Source: Methylobacterium oryzihabitans (lineage in GTDB: Bacteria; Pseudomonadota; Alphaproteobacteria; Rhizobiales; Beijerinckiaceae). From it: a stretch of 64,000 nucleotides of DNA. Shown here piece by piece: positions 9,028 to 23,560 of this stretch; positions within the stretch are counted from its first letter, which is position 1; each line of letters begins with the position of its first letter. The DNA lies in assembly GCF_004004555.2 (NCBI RefSeq), contig NZ_SACP01000008.1:62001-126000 (forward strand), written 5' to 3'. The translations under genes and the position numbers were made by a program. A model generated the notes under the pieces. That model saw only the letters and a program-made list of their open reading frames with translations, was not told the origin of the DNA and searched no databases.

Positions 9028-9192
9028 CCCTCCCCCCTCTGCGGGGGAGGGTGGCGAGCGGAGCGAGCCGGGAGAGGGGATCGCGACGATTCGGGATGTG
9101 GCGCCGGTCAGATCAGTCGCGACCTTTCCGGAAGCGTGTTCCCCTCTCCCGCCCGGCCTCCGCCGGGCACCCTCCCCCGCAGGGGGGGAGGG
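9028..9192. repeat. GC-rich intergenic inverted repeat, family A, copy 1
   Basis: The stretch begins CCCTCCCCCCTCTGCGGGGG and ends in its near-reverse complement. The outer arms can fold back over about 50 bp, with smaller hairpins inside. It contains the motif CTTCCGGAAGCG-like near the centre and lies between gltB and the GST gene. A longer relative occurs at 31106-31309. It is non-coding and may act as an mRNA stabiliser or attenuator within the gltB-GST-gltD transcript. Confidence 0.75.
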
Positions 9193-9207
9193 TTCTTCCC
9201 GCGCGGA

Positions 9208-13899
<4,692 letters not shown>

Positions 13900-14526
13900 C
13901 GTCTGGTTCTCCCTGCGCTCGCGCACGAGCGTGCTCAATCGGTGGGCAGGCGCTCCCGGACGGGGCACCGTTGACGCAACTGTCGGAGCACGCCCGGCGC
14001 CGGCTGGCGGCGCGATCTCGTGCGACCGTTTCGGTCGTGCGACCCTCTGGGTCGTGCGACCGACCCGCAGCCCGCCGCGACGCTGGGTCATCGGGCCGCC
14101 GGTTCAACTCTCGTCTGGGGTTCGGTCGCGTCTTGCATCAAGGAGCGCCCGCACCCGCGGGCGCTCGCTGGCCTGGATCAGCCGGCGTGCGCCCGCACTG
14201 CCCCGGGGGCAATGCGTTTCAAATCTCGATCGGCCGTCGTGCAAGCCACAAGCCAGCGCCCTTCGTCATCCGGGACGGCTCCCGGAGATGGGACAGCCTT
14301 GCTGTCCTAATCATGGACCCTGCCAGATTTCAATGAGTCCAGCAAGGGCCGAGATGGCCGGTCTTTGTTGTTTTCGTGCGCGACGTGCCGCCGCGCCGCA
14401 ACGAACGAACGGCGAGGCGGCGTTGCCGGCAAGGATTCCGACGCCTCCGCTGCGGCACGCCTCCTGACACGCGGCACCGGCGCCCTTAGACACGGCCGGA
14501 CCGACGCGGCTGGAGGCGGACCCCGG
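13900..14526. other. Divergent intergenic region between gltB and the threonine aldolase gene
   Basis: No gene is supported in these 627 bp. Features seen are three near-identical GTGCGACC blocks in 14029-14080; a perfect 10-bp stem with a 4-nt loop at 14143-14166 (arms GAGCGCCCGC and GCGGGCGCTC, no T tract); and a 7-bp hairpin at 14292-14308. Both divergent promoters must lie here. The repeated GTGCGACC blocks could be binding sites for a regulator of gltB, but this is speculation. Confidence 0.5.
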
Positions 14527-15591
14527 ATGAACTTCGCGAGCGACAACGTGACCGGCGCCAGCACCGCGATCCTCGACGCGATCGTGCGGTCCAATGCCGG
14601 CCCGCTGGCCTCCTACGGCGCCGACCCCCTGAGCGCCGCCGTGACCGAGCGGTTCCGGGCGCTGTTCGAGTGCCCCGACCTCGCGGTGTTCCCGGTCGCG
14701 ACCGGCACCGCCGCCAACGCCATCGCGCTCGCCGCCCTGGTGCCGCCCTTCGGCGCCTGCCTCTGCCACGAGGAGGCGCACGTCATGACCGACGAGTGCG
14801 GCGCCCCGGAATTCTTCATGCACGGCGCCAAGCTGGTCGGCCTGCCGGGCGAGGGCGGCAAGATCGCGCCGGCGGCGCTCGCCGCCCACCTCGCGGTGCC
14901 GGCCCGGGGCGTCCACCACATGCCGGTGCGGGCGCTGTCGCTGTCCCAGGCGACGGAGGGCGGGCTCGTCTACCGCCCGGACGAGGTCGCGGCGCTGTCG
15001 GCCCTCGCGCACGAGCACGGCGTGGCGGTCCACATGGACGGCGCCCGCTTCGCCAACGCGCTCGCGACGCTGGGCTGCACGCCCGCGCAGGCGACGTGGC
15101 GGGCGGGCGTCGACATCCTGTCCTTCGGCGCGAGCAAGAACGGGGCGCTCGCCGCCGAGGCGATCCTGGTGTTTCGCCCCGACCTCGCCGAGACCATCGC
15201 GTACCGGCGCAAGCGCGGCGGCCACCTGCTGTCGAAGGGCCGCCTGCTCGCCGCGCAGCTCGACGCCTACCTCGCCGACGGGCACTGGCTCGCCAACGCG
15301 GCACAGGCCAACCGGATGGCGGCCCGCCTCGCCCGCGGCCTCGCCCGCCTGCCGGGCGTGCGGCTGCCCTGGCCGGTCGAGGCCAACGAGGTGTTTCCGA
15401 TCCTGCCCGCCGCGCTCGATGCCCGCCTGCGCGCCGCCGGCGCGGTCTACCACCCGTGGCGGACGGCGAGCCTGCCCGCGGGCGAGAGTGTCGGCGAGGG
15501 CGAGCGCCTCGTCCGGCTGATCTGCGCCTTCTCGACCAGCGAGACCGACGTCGACGCGCTGCTCGCCGCCGCGGGCGCCGACGGCGCCTGA
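14527..15591 (+). CDS. Low-specificity L-threonine aldolase / beta-eliminating lyase family
   Basis: The 354-residue fold-type I PLP enzyme is expected to cleave threonine or allo-threonine to glycine and acetaldehyde. Residues seen are FASDNVTGAS at the N-terminus, ATGTAANAIAL for the phosphate pocket, HMDGARFANAL (Asp/Arg contacts) and the Schiff-base Lys in SFGASKNGALAAEA. The ATG at 14527 has GGAGG at 14512-14516. It is convergent with the giant RTX gene (12 bp gap). Glycine metabolism appears again at the riboswitch-controlled dadA in this window, but there is no physical link. Confidence 0.92.
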   Translation: MNFASDNVTGASTAILDAIVRSNAGPLASYGADPLSAAVTERFRALFECPDLAVFPVATGTAANAIALAALVPPFGACLCHEEAHVMTDECGAPEFFMHGAKLVGLPGEGGKIAPAALAAHLAVPARGVHHMPVRALSLSQATEGGLVYRPDEVAALSALAHEHGVAVHMDGARFANALATLGCTPAQATWRAGVDILSFGASKNGALAAEAILVFRPDLAETIAYRRKRGGHLLSKGRLLAAQLDAYLADGHWLANAAQANRMAARLARGLARLPGVRLPWPVEANEVFPILPAALDARLRAAGAVYHPWRTASLPAGESVGEGERLVRLICAFSTSETDVDALLAAAGADGA

Positions 15592-15603
15592 CGAGGGCGT
15601 CCG

Positions 15604-18600
15604 TCAGGCGAAGGTGAAGTTCGCGGCGGTGAGGCTCGATGCCTGGAGGTTCCGGATCGTCACGGTGTCGCCGTCGCCGTAGGCGAACACCGCGTCCGCC
15701 CCGGCCTGCCGCAAGGCCGCCTGCACGCCGGCGAAATCCGCGAACGCCCCGTTGTTGAACGCGATCACGTCCGCCTCCGCCCCGCCGGCCACGAAGTCGC
15801 GGATCACGTCCTGCCCGTCGCCGCGCCCGAACGCGAAGCGGTCGCGCCCGGCGCCGCCCACCAGTTCGTCGTTGCCGGCATTGCCGAACAGCAGGTCGTC
15901 GCCGTCCTCGCCGGACAGCGCGTCGTCGCCCGCCCCGCCCGACAGGTAGTCGTCGCCGCTGCCGCCGGTGAGCAGGTCGTCGTCCTCCTCGCCGAACACG
16001 CCGTCGTTGCCGTCGCCGCCCGTCAGCGTGTCGCGGCCGAACCAGCCCCGCACCTGATCGTCGCCGGCACCGCCATCGACCCGGTCGTCGCCGAGATCGC
16101 CGAACACCGTGTCGTTGCCGAGGCCCCCGTCGACGCTGTCGTTGCCGGCGAGCCCGTGCAGGTAGTCGGCGCCGCGCCCGCCCCGCACCGTGTCGTCGCC
16201 GGCGTTGCCGCGGATCAGGTCGGCGAAGTCGCTGCCGGTGAGGGTCAGGTCGCCGGGGCCCTCGCCGGTGATCGTCTCGAAGTAGCCGACGAGGGTGAAG
16301 GCGAGGCCGGCCGGGGCCGAGGCGTTGCCGGCGGCGTCGACCTGCACGACCTCGACCCTGTGCGCGCCGGGACCGAGGGCGGCGGGGTCGTAGGCGGCCA
16401 CCGCCGCGCCGTCGACGGTGGTGCGCAGGGTTCCGCCGGCCTCGGCCGGGGTGACGGTGAGGCGCGGGTCGGCGGTGACGCGGTCGCCGGCATCCGGGCC
16501 GGTGTCGTGGGTCAGCGCCAGACCCGGCGCCGCCGGCGCCACGGTGTCGAGCACGAGGGTTCCGCCGGCCCGGGTGACGGTGTTGCCGAGGCGGTCGGTG
16601 ATCGTCAGCGTGCCGGTGACGGTGCCGTCGAGCCCCGACAGGTCGAGGCGGCCGGGTCCGTTGCCGGCGAGCGTCAGGCTGCGGCTCGTCGTGCCGTCCG
16701 AGAATGTCGCGACGGCGGTGGCGTCGGGGTCGAGGCCCGCGAGGGTGAAGGCGACGGCGCGCGCCTCGGCGGCGTTGACGACGGTGTCGGCGCTGGCGTC
16801 GAGGGTCAGCGCCGCGTCGCCGCCCGCGTCGGCCGTGGTGTCGACGGCGAGGCTGCGCGTCGCCCGCACGGCCGGGTTGCCGGCGCGATCGCTGACGTCG
16901 GCGGTGAGGACGAGGGGCGTGCCGGCGGTGTCGGGCAACGCCGCGACGTCGGCGCCCGGCACGGTGACGCTCCAGGCGCCGCCCGTCACCGTCGCGACGT
17001 AGCTGCGGCCGGCGAGCCCGAGGGTGACGGTGCGGCCGTCCTCGGCGGTGGTGGTGCCGGCGACGACCAGCGCCGTGCCGTGCTCGGCGGCGGAGATCCA
17101 GCCGTCGCCGGCGACCGGGCCGATGGTCAGGCCGGGGACGCCGTGGTCGAGGATCGTCGCCCCGCCGGCGAACCCGCCCGCCACGGCGTTGCCGGCGAGA
17201 TCCTGGATGCCGGTGCCGTCGGCCGCGAGGTCGAGCCGCAGCGTCCCGTCGCCGGTCACGTCGGCCAGCGTGACGGTGTAGGTGGCGCCCGAGCCGCTCA
17301 CCCCGGCGATGCGCGCCGCGGCGCTGCCGGTGAGGACGAGCGCGAAGTCTGCGGCGTCGAGCCCGGTGACGGCTTCCGAGAGCGTGACGGTCTGGGTCAG
17401 AGTGCCGGCGTTGGTCGGCCCGGCCGTGTCCGGCGTGATGGCGACGACGGCCGGAGCCGTGCGGTCGAGGGTGAAGGCGAGGCTCGCCGCCGCCGAGACG
17501 TTGCCGGCGGCGTCGGTCTGGGTCACCGTGACGGTGTGGGTGCCGTCGGCGAGGGCGGCAGGGTCGTAGGCCGCCGTCTCCGGCGCACCGTCGAGGCGGT
17601 AGCGCAGGCTCGCGCCGGGCTCCGCCGCGACGGCGAGGCGGGCGTCGTTGGTCAGCCGGTCGACGGCCGAGGCGCCGGTATCCGCCGCCAGGGCGAGGCC
17701 TGGGGCGGCCGGCGCGGCGGTGTCGATGACGAGCGCCTTGGCGGCGGCGAGCGAGCCGGGGCTGCCCGCGGCCGGCAGGGCGAGGGCGGCATCGTTGCCG
17801 GCCGCGTCCCGGATCGTGCCGCCGTTGAGGGCGAGGGTCAGCGCGTCGAGGTCGGCGGCGGTGTCGCCGGGCTGGACGGTGTAGCGGAACACCAGACTGG
17901 CGGTGCCCGAGCCGGAGACGTAGTCGACGGCGCGGTCGGTGGCGCCGGTCTCCAGGGTGAGGCGGGGCGTGCCGGTGACGGTGACGGCCTCGGAGAAGCC
18001 GACCGCGATGTCGATGACGCCGCCGGCACCGTAGGCGCCGTCGGGGGTGGTGGCCGTGAGGCCGGTGACGGTGGGGGCGGTGGCGTCGACGGCGAGGCCG
18101 GTGACGGCACCGCTGGCGGACGCGATGCTGGCGAGGTCGAAGGTGGCGGTCGGGCGCGAGGTGTTGAGGCGCACCGACACCGTGGTGTTGCTGAAGTAGT
18201 TCGCGACGAGGATATCCTGCCGCCCGTCCCCGTTCACGTCGGCAGTCGTCACCGAGATGGGACCGCTCCCGGCGGGGACGTCGTCGGCGCTGGTGAAGGT
18301 ACCGTCGCCTCTCCCCAGACGAACCGACACCGTGCCGCTGTCTCGGTTAGCGACGAGGATGTCCTGCTGCCCGTCCCCGTTCACGTCCGCCGTCGTCACC
18401 GAGTAGGGACTGTTCCCGGTGGCGACGTCGGTGGCGTTGGTGAAGGTACCGTCGCCGACACCCAGACGAACCGACACCGTGCCGCTGTCCGCGTTCGCGA
18501 CGAGGATATCCTGCCGCCCGTCCCCGTTCACGTCCGCCGTCGTCACCGAGTAGGGACTGTTCCCGGTGGCGACGTCGGTGGTGCTGGTGAAGGTGCCGTC

Positions 18601-21600
18601 GCCGACACCCAGACGAACCGACACCGTGCGGCTGCCGGGGCTCGCGACGAGGATGTCCTGCCGCCCATCACCGTTCACGTCCGCCGTCGTCACCGAGTAG
18701 GGACTGTTCCCGGTGGCGACGTCGGTGGTGCTGGTGAAGGTGCCGTCGCCGACACCCAGACGAACCGACACCGTGTCGCTGTTCGAGTTTGCGACGAGGA
18801 GGTCCTGCCGCCCGTCCCCGTTCACGTCCGCCGCCGTCACCGAGCGGGGATAAATCCCGGTAGCGACATCGGTGGCGCTGGTGAAGGTGCCGTCGCCGAC
18901 ACCCAGACGAACCGACACCGTGCCGCTGTTGTAGTTCGCGACGAGGATGTCCTGCCGCCCGTCCCCGTTCACGTCCGCCGTCGTCACCGAGCGGGGCAAA
19001 CTTCCGGTTATGACGTCGCTGGCGCTGGTGAAGGTGCCGTCGCCTCTCCCCAGACGAACCGACACCGTGTTGCTGCTCTCGTTCGCGACGAGGAGGTCCT
19101 GCCGCCCGTCCCCGTTCACGTCCGACGTCGTCACCGAGATCGGATAAGCTCCGGTGATGACGTCGGTGGCGCTGACGAAGCTAGTCCCGCCCGGATCCCT
19201 CACGGTGCCGCCGTCGAGGGTCAGGCCGATCACCGTCAGGCCGCTCGTGTCCTGCCCGGCCGCCGCCGTGTAGGTGAATCGCGGCCGGCCGCCGCCGTCG
19301 GTGCCGCTGTAGACCGCCTGTCCGCCGTTGCTCAGCGTCAGGAACGGCGTGCCGCCGCGCGTGTCGACCACCACCGGGGTCGCGGTGGACAGGGTCAGCA
19401 CCACCTGCCCGCCGGGCCCCAGCACCGTACCGGCCCCCGCGGAGGCGCCGATCGCCGTGGCGGCGGTGGTGAAGGTCGGCGGGGGCGCCGTGTCGATGAC
19501 CAGCGCCTTGGCGGCGGCGAGCGAGCCGGGGCTGCCCGCGGCCGGCAGGGCGAGGGCGGCATCGTTACTGGCCGCATCCCGGATCGTGCCGCCGGCGAGG
19601 CCGAGGGTCAGCGCGTCGAGGTCGGCGGCGCTGTCGCCGGGCTGGACGGTGTAGAGGAAGGTCAGGGTGTCGGTGCCCGAGCCGCGGGCATAGGTCGCCT
19701 CGCGGTCGGTGGTGCCGGTCTCCAGGGTGAGGCGGGGCGTGCCGGTGACGGTGACGGCCTCGGAGAAGCCGACCTGGACCGCGATGACGCTGCCGGCCCG
19801 GTAGGTGCCGTCGCGGGTGCTGGAGGTCAGGCGGGTGACGGTGGGTGTGGTGGTGTCGACGACCAGCGCCTTGGCGGCGGCGAGCGAGCCGGCCGCGCCC
19901 GCGGCCGGCAGGGCGAGGGCGGCGGCGTTGCCGGCCGCATCCCGGATCGTGCCGCCGGCGAGGGCGAGGGTCAGCGCGTCGAGGTCGGCGGCGGTGTCGC
20001 CGGGCTGGACGGTGTAGCGGAACACCAGACTGGCGGTGCCCGAGCCGGAGACATAGTCGACGGCGCGGTCGACGGCGCCGGTCTCCAGGGTGAGGCGCGG
20101 CGTGCCGGTGACGGTGACGGCCTCGGAGAAGCCGACCGCGATGTCGATGACGTCGCCGGCGTGATAGGCGCCGTCGGGGGTGGTAGAGGTCAGGCCGGTG
20201 ACGGTGGGGGCGGTGGTGTCGACGGCGAGGCCGGTGACGGCACCGCTGGCGGACGCGATGCTGGCGAGGTCGAGGCTGGCGGTCGGGCGCGAGGTGTTGA
20301 GGTGCACTGACACCGTGCCGCTGCCGAAGTTCGCGACGAGGATGTCCTGCTGCCCGTCCCCGTTCACGTCCGCCGTCGTCACCGAGGCGGGATTGCTCCC
20401 GGTGGGGACGTCGTCGGCGGTGGTGAAGGTGCCGTCGCCGACACCCAGACGAACCGACACCGTGCCGCTGTCGAAGTTCGCGACGAGGATGTCCTGCCAC
20501 CCGTCCCCGTTCACGTCCGCCGTCGTCACCGAGTAGGGCTTGTCCCCGGTGGGGACGTCGGTGGCGCTGGTGAAGGTGCCGTCGCCGACACCCAGACGAA
20601 CCGACACCGTGCCGCTGGCCTCGTTCGCGACGAGCAGGTCCTGCCGCCCGTCCCCGTTCACGTCCGCCGTCGTCACCGAGGAGGGCTTGTCCCCGGTGGG
20701 GACGTCGGTGGCGGTGGTGAAGGTGCCGTCGCCGACACCCAGACGAACCGACACCGTGCCGCTCGAGTTGTTCGCGACGAGGATGTCCTGCCGCCCGTCC
20801 CCGTTCAAGTCCGCCGTCGTCACCGAGAAGGGACTGCTCCCGGTGGGGACGTCGGTGGCGGTGGTGAAGGTGCCGTCGCCGACACCCAGACGAACCGACA
20901 CCGTGCCGCTGCCCGCGTTCGCGACGAGCAGGTCCTGCCGCCCGTCCCCGTTCACGTCCGCCGTCGTCACCGAGATGGGACGGCTCCCGGTAGCGACGTC
21001 GGTGGCGCTGGTGAAGGTGCCGTCGCCTCTCCCCAGACGAACCGACACCGTGTCGTCGAATCGGTTCGCGACGAGGAGGTCCAGCCGCCCGTCCCCGTTC
21101 ACGTCCGCCGTCATCACCGAGATGGGCAAGCTCCCGGTGGCGACGTCGGTGGCGGTGGTGAAGGTGCCGTCGCCGACACCCAGACGAACCGACACCGTGC
21201 CGTCGCCTTGGTTCGCGACGAGGATGTCCTGCCGCCCGTCCCCGTTCACGTCCGCCGTCGTCACCGAGCGGGGCAAACTTCCGGTTCCGATGTCGGTGGC
21301 GCTGACGAAGCTGGTCTCGCCCGGATCCCTCACGGTGCCGCCGTCGAGGGTCAGGCCGGTCACCGTCAGGCCGCTCGTGGTCTGCCCGGCCGCCGCCGTG
21401 TAGGTGAATCGCGGCCGGCCGCTGCCGTCGGTGCCGCTGTAGACCGCCTGTCCGCCGTTGCTCAGCGTCAGGAACGGCGTGCCGCCGCGCGTGTCGACCA
21501 CCACCGGGGTCTCGGTCGACAGGGTCAGCACCACCTGCCCGCCAAGTCCGAGCACCGTGCCGGCCCCCGGGGAGGCGCCGATCGCCGTGGCGGCGGTGAC

Positions 21601-22644
21601 GTTGGTTCCCAGCAGCACCGACACCGTGCCGCTGCCCTCGTTCGCGACGAGGAGGTCCTGCCGCCCGTCCCCGTTCACGTCCGCCGTCGTCACCGAGATG
21701 GGACCTCCCCCGGTGGGGACGTCGTCGGCGCTGGTGATGGTGAAGGTGCCGTCGCCTCTCCCCAGACGAACCGACACCGTGTCGCTGCCTGCGTTCGCGA
21801 CGAGGATGTCCTGCCGCCCGTCCCCGTTCACGTCCGCCGTCGTCACCGAGTAGGGACGGCTCCCGGTAGCGACGTCGGTGGCGCTGGTGAAGGTGAAGGT
21901 GCCGTCGCCTCTCCCCAGACGAACCGACACCGTGCCGCTCAAGTAGTTCGCGACGAGGATGTCCTGCCGCCCGTCCCCGTTCACGTCCGCCGTCGTCACC
22001 GAGATGGGACCTCCCCCGGTGGGGACGTCGGTGGCGCTGGTGAAGGTGCCGTCGCCTCTCCCCAGACGAACCGACACCGTGCCGCTCGCGTTGTTCGCGA
22101 CGAGGAGGTCCTGCCGCCCGTCCCCGTTCACGTCCGCCGTCGTCACCGAGATGGGACCTCCCCCGGTGGGGACGTCGGTGGCGCTGGTGAAGGTGCCGTC
22201 GCCGACACCCAGACGAACCGACACCGTGTTGCTCAAGTAGTTCGCGACGAGGAGGTCCTGCCGCCCGTCCCCGTTCACGTCCGCCGTCGTCACCGAGCGG
22301 GGATTGCTCCCGGTGAGGACGTCGGTGGCGCTGGTGAAGGTGCCGTCGCCTCTCCCCAGACGAACCGACACCGTGCCGCTCGAGTTGTTCGCGACGAGGA
22401 TGTCCTGCCGACCGTCCCCGTTCACGTCCGCCGCCGTCACCGAGCGGGGATTGCTCCCGGTAGGGACGTCGGTGGCGCTGGTGAAGGTGCCGTCGCCTCT
22501 CCCCAAACGAACCGACACCGTGCCGCTGTTGTAGTTCGCGACGAGGAGGTCCTGCCGCCCGTCCCCGTTCACGTCCGCCATCGTCACCGAGTAGGGGCTG
22601 TATCCGGTGGTGACGGGGCCGGCCTCGAAGAAACGGATCGTCAT
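15604..22644 (-). CDS. Giant secreted FG-GAP/VCBS repeat protein with RTX C-terminus
   Basis: The 2346-residue protein has no signal peptide and ends in RTX nonapeptide repeats (GNAGDDTVRGG, GAGDDQVRGW and similar, residues about 2132-2270). A type I secretion-type C-terminal region follows, so export by an ABC/HlyD/TolC system is expected. Three blocks of exactly seven FG-GAP repeats (about 49 residues each, core DVNGDGRQDILVAN) occupy residues about 1-345, 446-786 and 1154-1496. Between and after them are SVLGLGGQVVLTL-type modules and Ig-like SwmB/Big repeats (SEAVTVTGTPRLTLETG). DxNxDG loops imply calcium binding. The Met at 22644 (MTIRFFEAG) is preferred over an upstream extension to 22812. 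A role in adhesion or biofilm is inferred from the family. Confidence 0.9.
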   Translation of the reverse strand: MTIRFFEAGPVTTGYSPYSVTMADVNGDGRQDLLVANYNSGTVSVRLGRGDGTFTSATDVPTGSNPRSVTAADVNGDGRQDILVANNSSGTVSVRLGRGDGTFTSATDVLTGSNPRSVTTADVNGDGRQDLLVANYLSNTVSVRLGVGDGTFTSATDVPTGGGPISVTTADVNGDGRQDLLVANNASGTVSVRLGRGDGTFTSATDVPTGGGPISVTTADVNGDGRQDILVANYLSGTVSVRLGRGDGTFTFTSATDVATGSRPYSVTTADVNGDGRQDILVANAGSDTVSVRLGRGDGTFTITSADDVPTGGGPISVTTADVNGDGRQDLLVANEGSGTVSVLLGTNVTAATAIGASPGAGTVLGLGGQVVLTLSTETPVVVDTRGGTPFLTLSNGGQAVYSGTDGSGRPRFTYTAAAGQTTSGLTVTGLTLDGGTVRDPGETSFVSATDIGTGSLPRSVTTADVNGDGRQDILVANQGDGTVSVRLGVGDGTFTTATDVATGSLPISVMTADVNGDGRLDLLVANRFDDTVSVRLGRGDGTFTSATDVATGSRPISVTTADVNGDGRQDLLVANAGSGTVSVRLGVGDGTFTTATDVPTGSSPFSVTTADLNGDGRQDILVANNSSGTVSVRLGVGDGTFTTATDVPTGDKPSSVTTADVNGDGRQDLLVANEASGTVSVRLGVGDGTFTSATDVPTGDKPYSVTTADVNGDGWQDILVANFDSGTVSVRLGVGDGTFTTADDVPTGSNPASVTTADVNGDGQQDILVANFGSGTVSVHLNTSRPTASLDLASIASASGAVTGLAVDTTAPTVTGLTSTTPDGAYHAGDVIDIAVGFSEAVTVTGTPRLTLETGAVDRAVDYVSGSGTASLVFRYTVQPGDTAADLDALTLALAGGTIRDAAGNAAALALPAAGAAGSLAAAKALVVDTTTPTVTRLTSSTRDGTYRAGSVIAVQVGFSEAVTVTGTPRLTLETGTTDREATYARGSGTDTLTFLYTVQPGDSAADLDALTLGLAGGTIRDAASNDAALALPAAGSPGSLAAAKALVIDTAPPPTFTTAATAIGASAGAGTVLGPGGQVVLTLSTATPVVVDTRGGTPFLTLSNGGQAVYSGTDGGGRPRFTYTAAAGQDTSGLTVIGLTLDGGTVRDPGGTSFVSATDVITGAYPISVTTSDVNGDGRQDLLVANESSNTVSVRLGRGDGTFTSASDVITGSLPRSVTTADVNGDGRQDILVANYNSGTVSVRLGVGDGTFTSATDVATGIYPRSVTAADVNGDGRQDLLVANSNSDTVSVRLGVGDGTFTSTTDVATGNSPYSVTTADVNGDGRQDILVASPGSRTVSVRLGVGDGTFTSTTDVATGNSPYSVTTADVNGDGRQDILVANADSGTVSVRLGVGDGTFTNATDVATGNSPYSVTTADVNGDGQQDILVANRDSGTVSVRLGRGDGTFTSADDVPAGSGPISVTTADVNGDGRQDILVANYFSNTTVSVRLNTSRPTATFDLASIASASGAVTGLAVDATAPTVTGLTATTPDGAYGAGGVIDIAVGFSEAVTVTGTPRLTLETGATDRAVDYVSGSGTASLVFRYTVQPGDTAADLDALTLALNGGTIRDAAGNDAALALPAAGSPGSLAAAKALVIDTAAPAAPGLALAADTGASAVDRLTNDARLAVAAEPGASLRYRLDGAPETAAYDPAALADGTHTVTVTQTDAAGNVSAAASLAFTLDRTAPAVVAITPDTAGPTNAGTLTQTVTLSEAVTGLDAADFALVLTGSAAARIAGVSGSGATYTVTLADVTGDGTLRLDLAADGTGIQDLAGNAVAGGFAGGATILDHGVPGLTIGPVAGDGWISAAEHGTALVVAGTTTAEDGRTVTLGLAGRSYVATVTGGAWSVTVPGADVAALPDTAGTPLVLTADVSDRAGNPAVRATRSLAVDTTADAGGDAALTLDASADTVVNAAEARAVAFTLAGLDPDATAVATFSDGTTSRSLTLAGNGPGRLDLSGLDGTVTGTLTITDRLGNTVTRAGGTLVLDTVAPAAPGLALTHDTGPDAGDRVTADPRLTVTPAEAGGTLRTTVDGAAVAAYDPAALGPGAHRVEVVQVDAAGNASAPAGLAFTLVGYFETITGEGPGDLTLTGSDFADLIRGNAGDDTVRGGRGADYLHGLAGNDSVDGGLGNDTVFGDLGDDRVDGGAGDDQVRGWFGRDTLTGGDGNDGVFGEEDDDLLTGGSGDDYLSGGAGDDALSGEDGDDLLFGNAGNDELVGGAGRDRFAFGRGDGQDVIRDFVAGGAEADVIAFNNGAFADFAGVQAALRQAGADAVFAYGDGDTVTIRNLQASSLTAANFTFA
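15690..16240 (-). repeat. RTX calcium-binding nonapeptide repeat array
   Basis: Tandem GGxGxDxUx units lie at the C-terminal end of the giant protein, for example GGAGDDALSG and GGAGRDRFAFG. They form a calcium-induced parallel beta-roll and, with the last 60 residues, mark the protein as a type I secretion substrate. Confidence 0.9.
18145..19185 (-). repeat. Seven FG-GAP repeats, block 3
   Basis: Seven successive 49-residue repeats with core DVNGDGRQD and variable blade tips (ESSN, YNSG, SNSD, PGSR, ADSG, RDSG, YFSN). Seven is the number needed to close one integrin-like beta-propeller. Confidence 0.85.
20285..21310 (-). repeat. Seven FG-GAP repeats, block 2
   Basis: Seven repeats of the same unit with tips QGDG, RFDD, AGSG, NSSG, EASG, FDSG and FGSG. 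The last one runs into the Ig-like linker beginning LNTSRPTAS. Confidence 0.85.
21610..22640 (-). repeat. Seven FG-GAP repeats, block 1
   Basis: Seven repeats start directly at the N-terminus with tips YNSG, NSSG, YLSN, NASG, YLSG, AGSD and EGSG. At DNA level the 147-nt units are nearly identical over long stretches. Confidence 0.85.
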
Positions 22645-23560
22645 CGGACTCGCCTTTTCGCATTGCCGCCGATGGACGAAGCACAAGGCCACCGCCCCTT
22701 CGTGCGCAGGAAGAGTGGTTTCGGTGAATGGATGCTCCGGGCTGGGGACCTGCAGTGGCCGCCCTGGCGTGACACGACGATCGGTCCGGCCATCTTGGAT
22801 ATCCCTTCGCACGCCGTCGGCGTCGACGCTGTCCTCCGCTCCCGGCGCAGCCGATGCGGTTCGCCCACGTGACAGTCCGGTGGGCGAGTCGGAGCCGCTG
22901 GACGGATCTTACATCCATCCTGATGACGATCTCGGGTCGAGCGTCAACATCGCATGGTCCCGGTTCGGAATTTCCGTCCCAACAATCGACACTCGTGGAC
23001 GAATTTTCCGGTTCCGACGACCATTCCCGGCTTTTTCGCCCTCCCTGCGCCGCTCCATGCCCGCTGAATTCCTCGGAAGCGAATTTCGATCGCACAACTC
23101 ATCACTGCAACGCTGCCATCAGCGCTCGCGAAGCCGCGTCCGCGGCAATTCGCTCGACCGGAGCGCATGAGATTACTTCTGCCGTCAAAGTCAATGTTTC
23201 CGGACCCGGATCCGTGCGATCGGGGAACCGGAGGAATACCGAGATATCTGACGCAGGGTTACCGGCAGCGCGACGATCGAGACCGTCGCAAGACCGGGAT
23301 CGCCCGGCGGACTCCGGATCGACCGCCTCGCGCCCGGTCGCCGTCGCGACGCCGCGTGGCGCCCGGATCGCCGTCCGGGCGTCGCCCCCGGGGATCCGGC
23401 GGGTTCACAGACCGTCCCCGCATCGCCGGAGCCGCAGCCCAGTCTTTCCCCATTGCTCCCGCAATCCCGCCCCATTCCTCGGGCTTGGTCCGGCCGTCCG
23501 AGCACAAGGGGAATGCGGGGCCTCGGCCGCGACGAACCCCGAAACAAGGGAATGCGGGAC
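22645..23560. other. Long non-coding region upstream of the giant RTX gene
   Basis: No convincing gene is present in these 916 bp. GC is visibly lower around 22900-23260 than in the neighbouring genes. The reading frames that cross the region lack recognisable motifs and normal high-GC third positions. The promoter of the giant gene (minus) and that of the PepSY-like gene (plus) must lie here. I see no clear terminator or operator. Confidence 0.5.

Noticed and set aside
14143..14166. Hairpin as a transcription terminator
   Set aside because: It has a good stem but no T tract and lies in a divergent region where no gene ends.
16156..20310. Plus-strand reading frames opposite the FG-GAP repeat gene
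   Set aside because: They only mirror the DNA repeats. The repeats make sense as calcium-binding blades on the minus strand.
18145..22640. CRISPR-like array of regular repeats
   Set aside because: The 147-nt period is in frame with the protein, the spacers are not unique and there are no cas genes.
22645..23550. Small reading frames on both strands in the long gap
   Set aside because: None has a ribosome site together with a recognisable motif or typical codon bias, so they are treated as non-coding.
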